In this document: positions 1 to 11,661 of the stretch, one piece after another | Layout: every line of letters starts with the position of its first letter | How positions within the stretch are numbered: position 1 is the stretch's first letter | Assembly (NCBI GenBank): GCA_036365145.1 | Contig: JAEOAD010000004.1 | Span: 50,312,001 to 50,376,000, forward strand | Direction of reading: 5' to 3' | Length of the DNA: 64,000 nt | Origin: Orientallactaga sibirica | Taxonomy: Eukaryota > Chordata > Mammalia > Rodentia > Dipodidae | Translations under genes and position numbers: made by a program | The notes under the pieces: model-generated | Seen by the model: only the letters and a program-made list of their open reading frames with translations | What the model was told of the DNA's origin: nothing | Database searches by the model: none

Positions 1-1840
1 TTTTTGTTTCTTATAGAGTTCCCAGGGAACTTTCAGGTGAAGAATACTTTCTAGAATTGGTGAAATTGGTATTCATCGAGGAGATTTTAAGAAAAAGCAA
101 ACAAGCTTCTTCTTCTTTTTTTATTTTTTTAAAAAAAGAGAGATGCTGGGAACATTCAGCCGTTCTCTAAATTATATGGAAAGTTGGCATCATGTCTAAA
201 TTACCACAGCATAGCTTGATGTTCCTAGCTGTCAGCTACTTATTTCTCTATGGTGCTAAATCATGGGTTTTCTTCAAAGTGAGATCTTATTTGGAAAATG
301 AAAACAATAAAAGTCCTTTTAAAAGGATTAATATTGATTTTCATAATAAAAGAACTGTAAATATTTTCATTTCCACTGTAAAAAAGATATTCAGTTCAGT
401 ATATCTGTTTCTTCTTTATGTTTGTGTGAAATTTTGTGGGGGTTCATAATTTATTCAAATTAGTGTGTTACCCTGGCCTTTTGTACCTTTTTACATACTA
501 AAACTGTGTGGAATAAATCCAAGGGAAGATGGTTACTGAAAAATAAAGACTTCCCATGTAGATCAATCATCTTTTTTTTTTTTCTTTTAAGCTAAAGCTT
601 ATAAGGAAGACACTGACAGAATGTTTTATATTTAAATGTAAGTAATTTACATGTGACATTTTCATATTTAGATGGTATTTTCTAAATGGCAAGTTAAATG
701 CTGTATATTATTTAAATATAGCAGAACACTCATTTCATCTTCAAAGATTTTTATTTCTAAAATTATATACTATCCATTACTGATCTAATTACATATTTAT
801 ATGCCTATGAATATTATACATCTATCTCTAATTAATTACATATTAGGAAAAAAAGTCACTACAAATTGCCCTGATTTTTTTCTAAGCCATCTCTGCCAAA
901 TGCAGTTGATAATGTCTTTTGTTTTCCCTATCTCTGATGATATCCTAGGTTATAGTTATATAATAGTATAAGCTAATTGTTTTTTTCAAAATTTCAGTTC
1001 AGTCAACATTTCCAGCTTGTCCCTCTCTAGTGACTGACTATAATGCTAACTCATTATTCAGAGACCTAGCAATGTGATCTTTGCCTCCTTACAGCACTAG
1101 ATCATCTGCCTGGATGGCTTTCATTGTTTTTTCCCCTGAATATCATGAATGAGTATGAAAAATCATTATATAGTAAATATTTCTTCCATATTTGTTCACA
1201 CATGTGCATTGTTCTAATCGTAGGTGTCTTCACAAATGCACAGCAGCAGTGACACTTAAATGAGGTGTGACAGAGGAATCATATCTGTCAGCTGAAAGGC
1301 TTAGGTTTTTCCACTAATACATGAAAAAAACTTTTGAAGCAGTAATCATCTCTACCAGGAAAAAAAAAAATGATTCCATCCCTTGCCTTAGTTTATTCCA
1401 TTCATGTGTTCTGGGAAGAGTGTTCCTTAATATTTTAGAAGCAATCAATAGTAGATGATATCTCTTAGCTACTCTACTCAGAAGAGCCAATTTTATCTTC
1501 ATTTTACTCATAGTCAATGTTCTATTTAACCCTAAATTATTTATGATGAACTATTTGGGATGTAGATGAATCTATGCTTTGGAAAACTAAAAGTACATAA
1601 AAATAATTCTAAGTTATATTTCATTTGCATCTTGCAGAGGTGCTGTTTCCCTGGAAGACCCACTGGGAAGAAAACAAGACTGTGGTTCTTACCTGGTAAA
1701 ATTGCAAAGCAAATTCTTCTTCCTAAGAGACAGAATTGCAGCCACACTAGCTTGTGACATTTGTGAATGCATACTCTAATTTAAAGAGTATTTTGTGCTT
1801 CATTAAAGTAGAATGGACTTGGGTACATTCTGTTTGTGAT
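1..1840. other. Unique AT-rich sequence, no gene seen
   Basis: I see no gene or clear repeat family here. There are short T-rich runs near 110-130 and 570-590. An 85-codon frame at 192-449 has no recognisable domain and sits in low-complexity AT-rich DNA, so I treat it as chance. Confidence 0.6.
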
Positions 1841-1844
1841 CACT

Positions 1845-1912
1845 GGAACATAATGTGGTCTTTGGAATATAATAGACACTCAAAATATTTTTTGAGAGAA
1901 TGAATAGAAAAA
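1845..1912 (+). repeat. Possible ancient L2/MIR 3' end fragment
   Basis: The stretch ending in a TAATAGACACTCAAAATATTT-like run followed by GAGAGAATGAATAG resembles the common 3' end of L2/MIR elements, which reads roughly 'cacatagtaggcactcaataaa...ttgaatgaatg'. It is strongly diverged and only the end is visible. Alternatively it is chance AT-rich similarity. Confidence 0.4.
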
Positions 1913-2455
1913 TGAATAATTTTATTATATCACATCATTTACTTCCTTGGTTAGAAAATGCTTGTACTACTATCAATCTTGATAGATGGAAAAATACTAC
2001 ATATATATGAAACCCAATGCTTCATTAATATTATTACTATTATACTTTTAATAGTCATGTTTTTAACTACCTTGGCAAAGAACTTTGAACTTTCTCAGGG
2101 TGAGGTAGCATATACCTTTACTATGAAACTAGCATGTGATCAAAATAAACTATTTTTAGAATTTTCCTGCAACCATTTCTAGGAATAAAATAATGAAGCT
2201 TCTTTTTGCATTCTACACATAAAATTATAAAAGTGATCTCTGCCAGAGGAAGCCAAAACTTCTAATTCATCCATGAACTGTGCTATCTAAACAATTTATT
2301 TTCAGGCAGAGAATAATGTTGTTTTTAAAAAATCCTCATCAAGGTTCCCATAATGGTATCATATGCCATTGTTATATTTTCCAAAACTAAGAAAAGTCGA
2401 CAGCACACCATATCTAATAAAGAAATGTAGTTTTCCCACTAATATCCGTTTTTAC

Positions 2456-2459
<4 letters not shown>

Positions 2460-2487
<28 letters not shown>

Positions 2488-2488
2488 G
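2460..2488. repeat. (AC)n microsatellite
   Basis: About 14 uninterrupted AC units lie at the 3' boundary of the minus-strand L1 that follows. They may have grown from that element's tail. Confidence 0.9.
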
Positions 2489-3729
2489 GTTATATACTAT
2501 TATCCACTCACCCTTGTTCCCATTACCCTGGGGGCCCTCCTCAGTGAGATTAAAGTATTCACAGCTTCACAGTGGGGTCAGGAAGGCCTCAGTCTTCAAG
2601 GCCTCAGTCTTGGTTCCAGCATATTGTTCTGATGTCCTATGAGGACAGCCTGTGATTTCATCAGCCATTGAGACTTCACTCTGGCAGTTAATAGAGTGCT
2701 CTGACAATGGCCTACATTGTTTTTCAAACCACATGGGTCTCCCAGGCAAAGGGCTCACTGTGGGTGGCAACCCAACACTGGGCCTGGAATTTATAGGATA
2801 GAGTCCATGGTTTTAAGGTTAAGCTTTTTCCATCTTCTGTCTGGACTGTTCCCTCTTCCCCATTTATGAGTGTTATATCTTGTAGAATGCTAATCAAAAT
2901 GAGGGTTTCTAGGGTACTGATTCATACTGCCTTAACATTTATGTATTTCCTTCCCCACTCTACTTGCCCCCTACACATCCAAGACCCTCCCACTCCTGAT
3001 CTATTGCCTCTCCCCTTACCTATCAGGTAACTCTTCCTCTCCCCTCTCCCTATTTCTTTGCTCTACTGGTCTCAATCTAGTTTTATGCCCATATTTCTTG
3101 TGCTTACTACCATTTGAGCTTATCTCCAGATAAGAAGGTATTTGTGGTGTTTGTTTATCTGTGTCTCTGTGACCTCAATTAGTATGTTTTTTTTTTCCCA
3201 AGCCCCTCTATTTTCATGGGAATCTGATTATTTTATTTTACCTTACTGCTGAGTAGAATTCCATTATGAATATGTGCCACATCTTCCTTAACTGTTCATT
3301 TATTGATGGACATATTGGCTAATTCTAGTTCCTGGCTATTGTGAACAGAGCAGTGATAAAAATGGTTAGGCATGAGTTTCTGTGGTATATAGTGGAGTCT
3401 TTAGGTTATACGCCCTAGAGTTATAGCTGTATCTAATGGCAATTTTACAGTGGCTGTACAAATTTGCACACCCACCAGCACTGAATGAGGGTTCCTCTTT
3501 CCTTACACCCCCACTAGCATGTGCTGTCAAATTTATTTTTTGATGCTTTCCATTCTGACTGGAGTAAGATGGAATCTCAAAGACATTTTTATTTGCATTT
3601 CCCTGATAACTAAAGATGTTGAACATTTCTTTAGGTGTATAATGGCCATTTGTATTTCTTACTTTGAGAACTTTTGTTCAACTATCTACCCCATTTTTTG
3701 AGTGGGGTGCTTGATTTTTTATTCTTTAG

Positions 3730-3758
3730 GGTTTTTTTTTTTTTTTTTTTTTTTTTCA
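3730..3758. repeat. T homopolymer inside L1 ORF2
   Basis: A run of more than 20 T (A on the L1 sense strand) sits where ORF2 normally has a short A-rich stretch. It is most likely slippage expansion after insertion. Confidence 0.8.
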
Positions 3759-4066
3759 GTTCTTTGTAGTTTCTAGATGTTAAACCTTTTTGGAGGTATA
3801 GCTAATGAAGATTTTCTACCATTCAGTAGATGGTTTGGTTATCTATACAATAGCTTCTTATTTTCATGAGGTCCCAGTTGTTGAGTGTTTGCCTAATACT
3901 CTGGGATATTGGAGTCTTAATCAGGAAGTCTTTCTCTATGCCTATGTCTTAGAGCTTTCTCTCTATTTCTTCTAGTCAGTTTAGAGTTTCATGTCAAAAA
4001 TTGAGGTCCTTGATCAATTTACAGTTATTTGTGCAAGGTGAGAGGAGAGCATTCAACTCCAATCTT

Positions 4067-4279
4067 CTACATGAGGCTATCCAGTTTCTCCAGCCATTTG
4101 CTGAAGATGGTTTCAGCAGTGAAACTATATGGACCTGGAATATTTGGTGGGAGCCTTTTAATTAAAGCTCCAATATGATTTGATATTATATCTACATTCA
4201 AATAATTTATATCTTCTGGGTTTAATTTTGGTAGGTTGGGTGAGTTTATAAATTTATTCATTTCATCTAGGTTTCCCAA
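4067..4279 (-). pseudogene. L1 ORF2 fragment at a deletion joint
   Basis: The 70-residue frame contains LPKLNPEDINYLN, which matches the ORF2 segment between endonuclease and reverse transcriptase. It continues into GPYSFTAETIFSKWLEKL, where a sequence resembling the normal 'GPDGFTAE' block passes straight into distal ORF2 sequence. The reverse-transcriptase core is absent, so this joint is direct evidence of an internal deletion. Confidence 0.6.
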
Positions 4280-4551
4280 TTTTGCAGAGTTAATAGATCT
4301 TTGAAATATGTCCTGGTTATTTTCCCAACTTCATTAGGGTCTGTTTTAACATCACCTGTTCATTTATGATCTTGTTGATCTAAGCCTACTCCTTTTTCCT
4401 TTTGATCAAATTTCCTAGAGGTTCATCAATCTTGTTTATTATTTTTTTTCAAAGAACCAGATGTTTGATTCTCAATTTTTAAGGATTTTTGATTTCTAAT
4501 TCATTGATTTCTGCTCTGATCTTCATTATTTCTTTTTAAAAATAATTTATT

Positions 4552-4783
4552 GGGCTGGAGAGATGGCTTAGCCTTTAAAGCACCTGCCTCCTAAGCCTAA
4601 GAATGCCAGTTCCAATCTCCAGGTCCCACGTTTAGCCAGATGCAGTGACGCAAGGGTGCAATGCCGCACTTGCCCACAAGGGGGCACACACATCTGTATT
4701 TAGTTCACAGCAGCTGAGAGACTGCTGGCGTGCCCATCTCTATCTGTCTCCCTCTCCTTCTCTCTGTCTCTCTCTCCAAAAGA
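4552..4783 (+). mobile_element. Dip SINE, long subtype
   Basis: It starts GGGCTGGAGAGATGGCTTAG and carries the extra block GTGACGCAAGGGTGCAATG that marks the long subtype, followed by GCAGCTGAGAGACTGCTGGC and a (CT)n tract. RNA polymerase III A/B-box-like head sequence is present. It faces the next Dip tail to tail. Confidence 0.85.
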
Positions 4784-5004
4784 ATAAAAATATTTTTTAT
4801 TTATTTGGCAGAGTGAAAGAGAGAAAAAAAGGCAGAGTCAGAGAAAATGAGAATGGGCATACAAGGGCCTCTAGCCACTGCAAACGAACTCCAGATGCAT
4901 GTACAACATTATTCATCTGGCTTATGTGTGTACTGGGTAATTGCACCTTGGTCCTTAAGCTTTGTAGACAGTCTCCTTAACTGTTGAACCATCTCTCCAG
5001 CCCC
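4784..5004 (-). mobile_element. Dip SINE, short subtype, minus strand
   Basis: It ends CATCTCTCCAGCCCC (the reverse complement of the Dip head) and contains CTCCAGATGCATG, the reverse complement of the short-subtype body. Its A/T tail is shared with, or interrupted by, the neighbouring plus-strand Dip. Confidence 0.8.
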
Positions 5005-5621
5005 TTGATTATTTCTTTACATCTGGTACTACAAGGTTTGTATTATTCTTTTCTTAAAATGTCTTTAGCTGCATAATTATCAACTTGAGCTCTTTCTTTT
5101 TCTAATGAAGGCAATTATTACTATAAACTTCCCTCTTAATACTGCATTTATTGCATCCCATAAGTTTTGTTATTTTGTGTTTTCATTGTTATTAAGCTTA
5201 AGAAATTTTTTAAAATTTCTTTTTTTTAATTCTTCTACTACCCATCCATGCATTATTTAATAGTGAATTGTTTGGCCTCAAGTTTTGGTGGATTTTCTAT
5301 TTTCCTTGTTAATCTCCAGCTTTATTGCACTGTGGTTTCATATACTGCATGAAATTATGTTGATGTTCCTGAATTTGTTGAGACATGTTATATGTCCCAA
5401 TATATGATCTATTTTAGACATGTTTCCATAAACTGCTGAGAAGAATGTGTACGAAATATTCTATAGATATCTGCTAAATCCAATTAATCTATGGTATTGT
5501 TTAACTCCCTTAATTCATGGTTAATTTTCTGCTTAGATGATCTATCTAATGATGATAGTGAGTATAATTGTGTTGGGGGTTATTTCTGCTTTAGTGTCAA
5601 ATAGATGTTACTATATAAAAT

Positions 5622-5864
5622 TCAGTGCTCCAGTGCTTGGTGCATATAGCTTGTTATATTTTCTTGTATTATTCCTTTGATTAGGATTATATAACCTTCT
5701 TTATCTCTTTTGATTACTTTTGGTTTGAATTCTATTTTATCTGGTATCAGTATAGTCACCCTTGCTTGCTTCTTATTTCCACTACCATGAGATATTTTTA
5801 TCCATGCTTTCACCATAAGGTGGAGGATATCGTTATTGGTAAGATTGGTTTCTTGTAGCAGCAA
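5622..5864 (-). pseudogene. L1 ORF2 endonuclease domain fragment
   Basis: The 80-residue minus-strand frame contains LLQETNLTNNDI, equivalent to the conserved ORF2 endonuclease block with the catalytic Glu, and later IEFKPKVIKRDKEGYIILIKG, a diagnostic stretch of the same domain. In a live element this apurinic-like endonuclease nicks target DNA. Here it is cut off by stops on both sides, and the surrounding element lacks the reverse-transcriptase core, so it is a relic. Confidence 0.8.
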
Positions 5865-5973
5865 TGGATGAGTCCGTTTTTCTGACCCAGTTATTTTAGC
5901 TTGTGTCTTTTGATTGGGGCGTTGAGAACATTGATATATAGAGTTATACCTATGAGTACATGTTTATGCCCAT

Positions 5974-6225
5974 TCAGTTAGAGGCATTGTGGAGTTTTGT
6001 GTTTTCTTGGATTGTGTATGTTTTCATGTCTGTTCTATTCATGTTTATTATTTTCCCTCTTGTAGACTCTTGGGTGTGATTACTATTCTCATCAGTTTGA
6101 ATTATTTTCTGTAATATTCTCTGTAGGATTGGATTAGTGTACATATAATCATATAGCTGGCTTTTATCATGGAAAGATTTTCTTTTGCTTTCAATTATGA
6201 GGGATAAATTTGCTGGGAATAACAT
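5974..6225 (-). pseudogene. L1 ORF1 C-terminal domain fragment
   Basis: The frame starts FPANLSLIIESKRKSFHDK and continues LYDYMYTNPILQRILQ. This matches the end of the L1 ORF1p C-terminal RNA-binding domain (the PAKLSF...DK...L.RIL pattern of rodent ORF1p). The upstream ORF1 coding region is diverged and ends near 6660. ORF1p normally trimerises and coats L1 RNA; this copy is a relic. Confidence 0.75.
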
Positions 6226-6660
6226 TTTGGGTTAGTAGCCATGATCTTTTAGGATTTGAAATGTTCCATTCCAATTTCCTTGGGCTTTTAGAGTTTCTAT
6301 TATAAAATCAGAGGTAATTTTGATGTTTTCACCTTTGTATGTAACAAGCTGTTTTTCTCCTGCAGCTTTTAGAACCCTTTATTTGTTTTCACTGTTGACA
6401 GTTCTGACTATAATGTGACACAGGAAATTTCTTCTTTAGTTCTGTCTGTTTAGTGTTCCAAATAACTCTTGTATTTTGACAGGGCTCACTTTTGAGAGTT
6501 TGGGAAATTTTTATCTATACTGTTGTCGAATATTCTCTCTATGACTTTGGCCTGTATTTCTTCCCCTACTTATATGCCAATAATCCAAATAGTTGGTCTC
6601 TTTAAAGTGCACCATTTTTCTCTCATATTTTACTCACATGTACAATAGTTCTCTATTCTA

Positions 6661-7069
6661 CTCAAGCTGTCATGGCTACCTGCACTTCCCTCCCCTACAG
6701 GACCCACTGGAGGTACAGGGGTTTCCTCCCCAACGTAAGTAATATCCTTTCTCCCCCTAAGATCCCTTCCAAGAATCCACATTGTATTTTGTCCCTATGC
6801 TGTTACAGGCACCTAATCTTTTAGAAATTCAAAGTCAATCTTGGTCTTTATAACCTTAACAATTTTAAAGTATACTCAGATATGTTGTGTAATCTTCAGT
6901 TTAAATGAGTCTGATGTCTCATTTGAATACAATGGAGGCAGGAACATCTTCAGAGGTGAAGGGTCCTTCTCATTGGCTTATGGGGTATGTGATATCAGTG
7001 TAACTTCTCTTGTCACTTGAATCTTAAGAGGTGGTAAAAGTGATATCTTTCAGTTTTTCACATGATACA

Positions 7070-7100
<31 letters not shown>

Positions 7101-7711
7101 TACTATCCCTTCTTCTTTGTAAGTTGGTCACTAAATCTAACTATTGCTCAAGGACAAGGGAATTTCCTTCTCTTAGAAGAAGTATCATATTAATATATTA
7201 TTTTGAATTACTCTATGAAATATTTATCTCATTCCCTCAGTTATTTACATATCCATTGAATTATCTCAATATGTACTTGTCAATAATTATTTTATGTTTC
7301 ATAATATTGATATCATTATTTATTCTATTGAACATTTTTAATGTCTCTTAGTACAGTATGTTTCATGCTCATTTTGTATTTTCTATGTTCCAATCTTAGA
7401 ATCAGCAATACTGCCAATGAACTCTGCTTCCTTTTATTAGAGAATGTCCCTGAGAAACAAATAAATGGCTATTAAATCTGCTTCTTGCTACTGAATATCA
7501 CTGGTTCTAGACCAAGAGAATTGGATTTAATGTGCTTAGGGAAAGAACTTTTTGGAAAATGATATTAAATTTGTATTAGTAAATGTACAGATGCATAAAA
7601 CTAACAACTGGTATAAAAACATGGGTTATGTTTTGGACTATTATAATTTCATGATCTCACTGCTCAATGGACTTATTTTTAATCTGATGTTCAGATGATA
7701 TTAAAATCCCC
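6661..7711. other. Unique AT-rich sequence with a (TTA)n tract
   Basis: No gene is visible. A trinucleotide (TTA)n run of about 11 units lies at 7070-7101. The 106-codon frame across it encodes a poly-Tyr run from that repeat and AT-rich flank, and is not a credible gene. Confidence 0.6.
7070..7101. repeat. (TTA)n microsatellite
   Basis: About eleven near-perfect ATT/TTA units, a likely length-polymorphic site. Confidence 0.9.
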
Positions 7712-7863
7712 AGGCTTAGCTTTGTGTGATGGTGTGTGCCTTTAATCCCAGTACTCAGAAGGCAGAGATAGGTGGATTGTAGTGAGATTGTGGTCATTTA
7801 GAGCATATGTAGTGAATTCTAGGTCAGCATGGGCTAGAGTGATACACTATCTCGAAAAAAAAA
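7712..7863 (+). mobile_element. B1 SINE (7SL-derived), diverged
   Basis: It contains GTGTGCCTTTAATCCCAG and, near the end, GGGCTAGAGTGA before an A run. Mutations are numerous, so this is one of the older B1 copies here. Confidence 0.8.
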
Positions 7864-8229
7864 TCTAATCCCCAGGTTTTATATTTGTACTGAGATTCAT
7901 ACTTAGTAATTCTCTGATAAGATCCCTCTATGATCCCAAGTTATCTCAGAATTAATTTGTTAAAGTATAATACATCTCGTAATTCTTTTCCTATTTTCAC
8001 TAAATAGCATTCAAGAAAGAAACATAAAGTTCACTTAATTTAATTTCCCTTTCTACTTCCTCTTTCTACATTTTATGTATACTTACTCAACAAGTTCTCA
8101 AATTTATTCCCTGATAATTTTAAATATAATTTGGTCTTTCTGGTTTTGTACCTATTTCCTCCATTTATGTTTGTTTCCCATCTTTTGCAGTGGTTAGTGC
8201 AGTAATGTCTTGCTCCTCCTCCCAACAAG

Positions 8230-8406
8230 TAGGTTGGAATTTTTTTTTTTTTTTGGTTTTTCGAAGTAGGGTCTCACTCTGGCCCAAGCTGACCTGGAAT
8301 TCACTACATAGTCTCAGGGTGGCCTTGAACTCACGGCAATCCTCCTACCTCTGCCTCCCGAGTGCTGGGATTAAAGGCGTGCGCCACCATGCCCGGCTAG
8401 GTTGGA
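8230..8406 (-). mobile_element. B1 SINE with target-site duplication, young-looking
   Basis: A full-length minus-strand B1 (8239-8398) with a T tail on the left and GCGCCACCATGCCCGGCT at the right. TAGGTTGGA is repeated at 8230-8238 and 8398-8406, giving an 8-9 bp target-site duplication. The GCGTGCGCC segment keeps its CpGs, which points to recent insertion. Confidence 0.92.
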
Positions 8407-8521
8407 TATTTTTAACACTACTCTTCACCCTGTAACTGAAGAAGTCAACAGAAGCCCTTAACATTCTTCTTTTATAATCTTTTCATTGATTCCCAGCAGA
8501 GTCAGAAATAAGAACAGAGTT

Positions 8522-8542
8522 TGGCAAAAAAAAAAAAAAAAA
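8522..8542. repeat. A homopolymer
   Basis: A run of about 17 A with no recognisable SINE body next to it. Confidence 0.7.
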
Positions 8543-8794
8543 AGTCCTTAATCACTAATATTTCTATTTTTTCCCAGTCAGATCCCTTCCCTACTGTGCC
8601 TTCACCCTTATATCCTGTGTGTGTAACCTATCTTTATTTTATGCTCACATGGAATTATTGATTCAGAAATATCCCTTCTATCTTTATTCACTAGGAAGAA
8701 GCTTGCTCAACTTTGCTCCAACACTCTTTCTTCCTAAATCTCTCCTCAAGTCATTAGCTGGGCAAATGGCTTTCCTGGTGGGTAAAAACTCAGG

Positions 8795-8950
8795 CCATGT
8801 GTCTGTCTTAGCAATTATCATATTTCATTATAATAATCTGGCTAATGTTTCTGCCCCCTACCATGTTGTGATCTCCTTTTGAGAAGAATGCTTCCATTCT
8901 ATATTTATATAACCTTAGTGCCTGACACAGACTTTGCCCATTGCCGACAA
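8795..8950 (+). repeat. Possible L2-type LINE fragment
   Basis: The order of words here (a CATTATAATAATC tract, TGTGATCTCCTTTTGAGAAG, then CTTAGTGCCTGACACAGACTTTG) follows the 3' end of L2-like elements, where 'gactgtaagctccttgag' precedes 'agtgcctggcacagag'. It is heavily diverged. MIR or chance are alternatives. Confidence 0.45.
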
Positions 8951-9148
8951 CCTGTCAGTGTAGATACAATTAGAGACAGGGATAATGGGGTGAAAAGTCT
9001 ATTTTCTGACCTTGAAACATACTATTTTGTTATGTCCTATCATTACCTGACATTAAGTTATACTAGATGATTTTTCAAAGGGTAGAAAATTATTATTTAT
9101 ATGATTAGAAAAGTTATCAGTTTTACCACTTTATATACATCTTTTCAT

Positions 9149-9422
9149 TTTTTTTTTAATTTTTTAAAAATTATTTTATTTATTTTTGGAGAGAGACACA
9201 GAGACAGACAGAGAGGGAGAGGGAGACAGATAGAGATGGGCACGCCAGCAGTCTCTCAGCTGCTGTGAACAAAATCCAGATGTGTGCGCCCCCTTGTGGG
9301 CAAGTGCAGCATTGCACCCTTGCGTCACTTTGCATCTGGCTAAACGTGGGACATGGAGATTGGAACCGGGTTCTTAGGCTTAGCAGGCAGACGCCTTAAA
9401 CACTAAGCAATCTCTCCAACCC
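9149..9422 (-). mobile_element. Dip SINE, long subtype, minus strand
   Basis: A T-rich tail on the left, a (GA)n tract, then TCTCAGCTGCTGTGAA and CACCCTTGCGTCAC (reverse complement of the long-subtype insert), ending in the Dip head near AATCTCTCCAACCCT. Confidence 0.88.
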
Positions 9423-9510
9423 TCATCTGTTTTTAAGTAGCAATTGCCCACTCTATTCAGTAATATGATTGTATCTGAAGTGTTCACCAATTAAAAAAAA
9501 ATGTGATGAA

Positions 9511-9672
9511 ACCTGAATATGATGGCGCACGCCTTTAATCCCAGCACTCAGGAGGCAGAGGTAGGAGGATCGCTGTGAGTTCAAGGCCACCCTGAGACAA
9601 CATAGTGAATCCCAGGTCAGCGTGGGCTACAGTGAGACTCTAGCTCACAAAAATAAATAATAAAATTTTTAA
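9511..9672 (+). mobile_element. B1 SINE, plus strand
   Basis: It contains GGCGCACGCCTTTAATCCCA and GTGAGTTCAAGGCCACCCTG, then an AAATAAATAATAAAA tail. The CpG-containing GGCGCACGCC is intact, suggesting a fairly young copy. Confidence 0.9.
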
Positions 9673-9820
9673 AAGGATGAAAATTTTGGTGCACACCATT
9701 TCGACCTGTATAAAGATAACCAAATCACTTACTTACTTTTCATATTTGCCATAATTTAAGGTCTGCCTTAAGTATCAATCTAACAGAAACAAGGTTTTCA
9801 TTTGTAAAAGTAATCATGGG

Positions 9821-9886
9821 TTAGGGCTATAGTTCAGGGTTTGCCTAACATATTCAAGGGTCTGGGTTCAATTCCCAGAACTGTTA
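9821..9886 (+). mobile_element. ID SINE fragment
   Basis: GGGCTATAGTTCAGGGTTTG followed by GGTCTGGGTTCAATTCCCAG is the A-box/B-box layout of an ID element derived from tRNA-Ala. The A-rich tail has decayed. Confidence 0.65.
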
Positions 9887-9889
9887 AGA

Positions 9890-11358
9890 TTCTTTACAGG
9901 TTATTAAATATTAGTACTTCTTATATTACACATTCAGTGATATTATTAATGGCTATTACAGTGAATATAGTATGAATATGAATCTTTCTGGAAAAGTCAT
10001 TTTCTCTTAGGGAAGTACTGGGAGAATCTTGGAGTTTTGTCTTCTTTGGGGGGGAATGTATTTTCTGTTATACTGAGTTATACATTTAGGGGGATAATAT
10101 GGACTTTAACCCACTTATACCAAATAAATTTTATATCCAGTCCCTTAGTGCCCCACATGCTTATAAAATAATATTTTCCTCTCATTTCTGTGCATGTTTG
10201 TGCAGATGTGTGCACATGTGTGCAGATGTGCATGCCCCATGGACATATGGTGACAACACCAGAGGAAGACATTGTATATTGTCCACTATAGCTCTTTAGT
10301 CTTGATACTAGTTCTGACTGCAGTAACATAGCTGAAATGACCAGATAAATAATGATAGGATGTCACTGGGCTTGAATAAATTGGCCCAAATAAATGTGAT
10401 AAGAGTTAAAATATGTCAGACACTGCACATACTATTTGAAAAGTTCAGGTTATTTCATTTTAGGCTAAAATTTTCCTTAGAGAATTTTCTATTCTTCTAT
10501 TTATACATGTGAAAACAATGGCTCAGGCAGATCTGTGAAACTTTGGAGTTCATGTTCCAGAATCACTGTGCCTTTGTGCTCTATTGAATGCCAGGACTGT
10601 AAAATTAAATTCTCCCAAGAATCTGTAAATTTCTTTACTGGGGATTATGAACACATTCTGCAATATTTACTACAGTGATTAAATTAATTTTCTATGGGCT
10701 CCTTCCTAGTGATTCTTTGATATAAATTAAAACACATTTATTTTACATGTAATTAATCTGAAAGCATGAAACTACCTGGAGACCTTATTTTCCCTTACAC
10801 AATTTTAATGTCCATCTGCAAAGCAGACTTAGAAGATCATAAATATCAGGCTTTCTGCATTGCACCCAACTGGAAAGCATGTACTTTATGAGAAAGATAA
10901 CATTATTTAATATTACTATATTTCCATAGTTCTACGACCCATGTGACTATAAATTTGAGCCTTATGCCATATTAGAGTTATATTATCAGAAAAAAAAAAC
11001 TCTTAGGAGTTTCTAAACAGCATCCTTGATTTATTAACAAGATGAAAAGAGAATTAATGTCTTGAACAATTACTTCACATAAATAGTAATTAACTGAAGT
11101 ATGTACAAAGTATATAAGAATATTTTGATTGTGTAATGATCAAACAGTATAGTGCCTTATCCACTTAAATTTAAAAAATGAAAGATTTTCTACACTCTAA
11201 AATTTCTTCAGCAAACCATTTAGAAATTATAACATGTGGAATAATGTAGATGTATAGAGATTGAAACATATATCTTAAATATTACATATCCTATAGATAG
11301 GATAGTAGAAAATAGCATACAACATGAGTTTAGAGAATAGTCTTCAATTATAATGCAT
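9890..11358. other. Unique AT-rich sequence with a TGTGCA-type tandem run
   Basis: No gene is seen. Around 10186-10232 the sequence cycles through TGTGCAGATGTG/TGTGCACATGTG units, a short degenerate minisatellite. Frames on both strands across it are artefacts of that repeat. Confidence 0.6.
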
Positions 11359-11661
11359 AAGATATATGTATGCATTTTAGGGCTGGAGAGATGGCTTAGC
11401 GGTTAAGGCCCCTACCTGCTGAGCCTAAGAAGCCGGTTCCAATCTCCAGGTCCCACATTTAGCCAGATGCAAAGTGATGCAAGGGCGCAATGCCACACTT
11501 GAACACAAGGGGGTGGACACATCTGGATTTCATTCACAGCAGCTGAGAGACTGCTGGCACCCATCTCTATCTGTCTCTCTCTTCCTCTCTGTCTCTCTGT
11601 GTGTCTCTCTCCAAAAACAAATACAATTTTAAAAAAATTTAAAAAGATATATGCATTTTAG
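11359..11661 (+). mobile_element. Dip SINE, long subtype, with target-site duplication
   Basis: The body at about 11381-11643 has the full head GGGCTGGAGAGATGGCTTAG, the long-subtype insert GTGATGCAAGGGCGCAATG and a (CT)n tract. Flanks AAGATATATGTATGCATTTTAG (first 20 bases, 11359 on) and AAGATATATGCATTTTAG (11644-11661) match except for a 4-bp gap, so this is a target-site duplication. Confidence 0.9.

Larger units (their letters stand above)
4525..5018. repeat. 11-bp target-site duplication around a two-SINE block
   Basis: ATTATTTCTTT occurs at 4525-4535 and again at 5008-5018, bracketing both Dip SINEs. It probably belongs to the minus-strand Dip, with the plus-strand Dip inserted later into its T-rich tail. 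Confidence 0.65.
2489..6660 (-). mobile_element. LINE-1, minus strand, internally deleted, 5'-truncated within ORF1
   Basis: Read on the minus strand, this holds ORF1 C-terminal coding sequence (about 6225-5974), ORF2 endonuclease (about 5864-5622), the ORF2 middle, the ORF2 end (about 3900-3240) and a 3' UTR to about 2489. Around 4110 the ORF2 sequence jumps: 'LNPEDINYLN' is followed by 'GPYSFTAETIFSKWL', where the reverse-transcriptase core should lie, so over 1 kb is missing. Stops and frameshifts are frequent and the copy is dead. Two Dip SINEs lie inside at 4552-5004. The 5' end fades near 6660 inside ORF1. Confidence 0.85.

Noticed and set aside
192..449. 85-codon plus-strand frame as a small gene
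   Set aside because: AT-rich, no domain or signal, no splice or promoter support. A frame of this length is expected by chance in 64 kb.
4645..4980. 111-codon frame
   Set aside because: It runs through two Dip SINEs in opposite orientation, and its Ser/Pro/Leu-rich part is the (CT)n tract.
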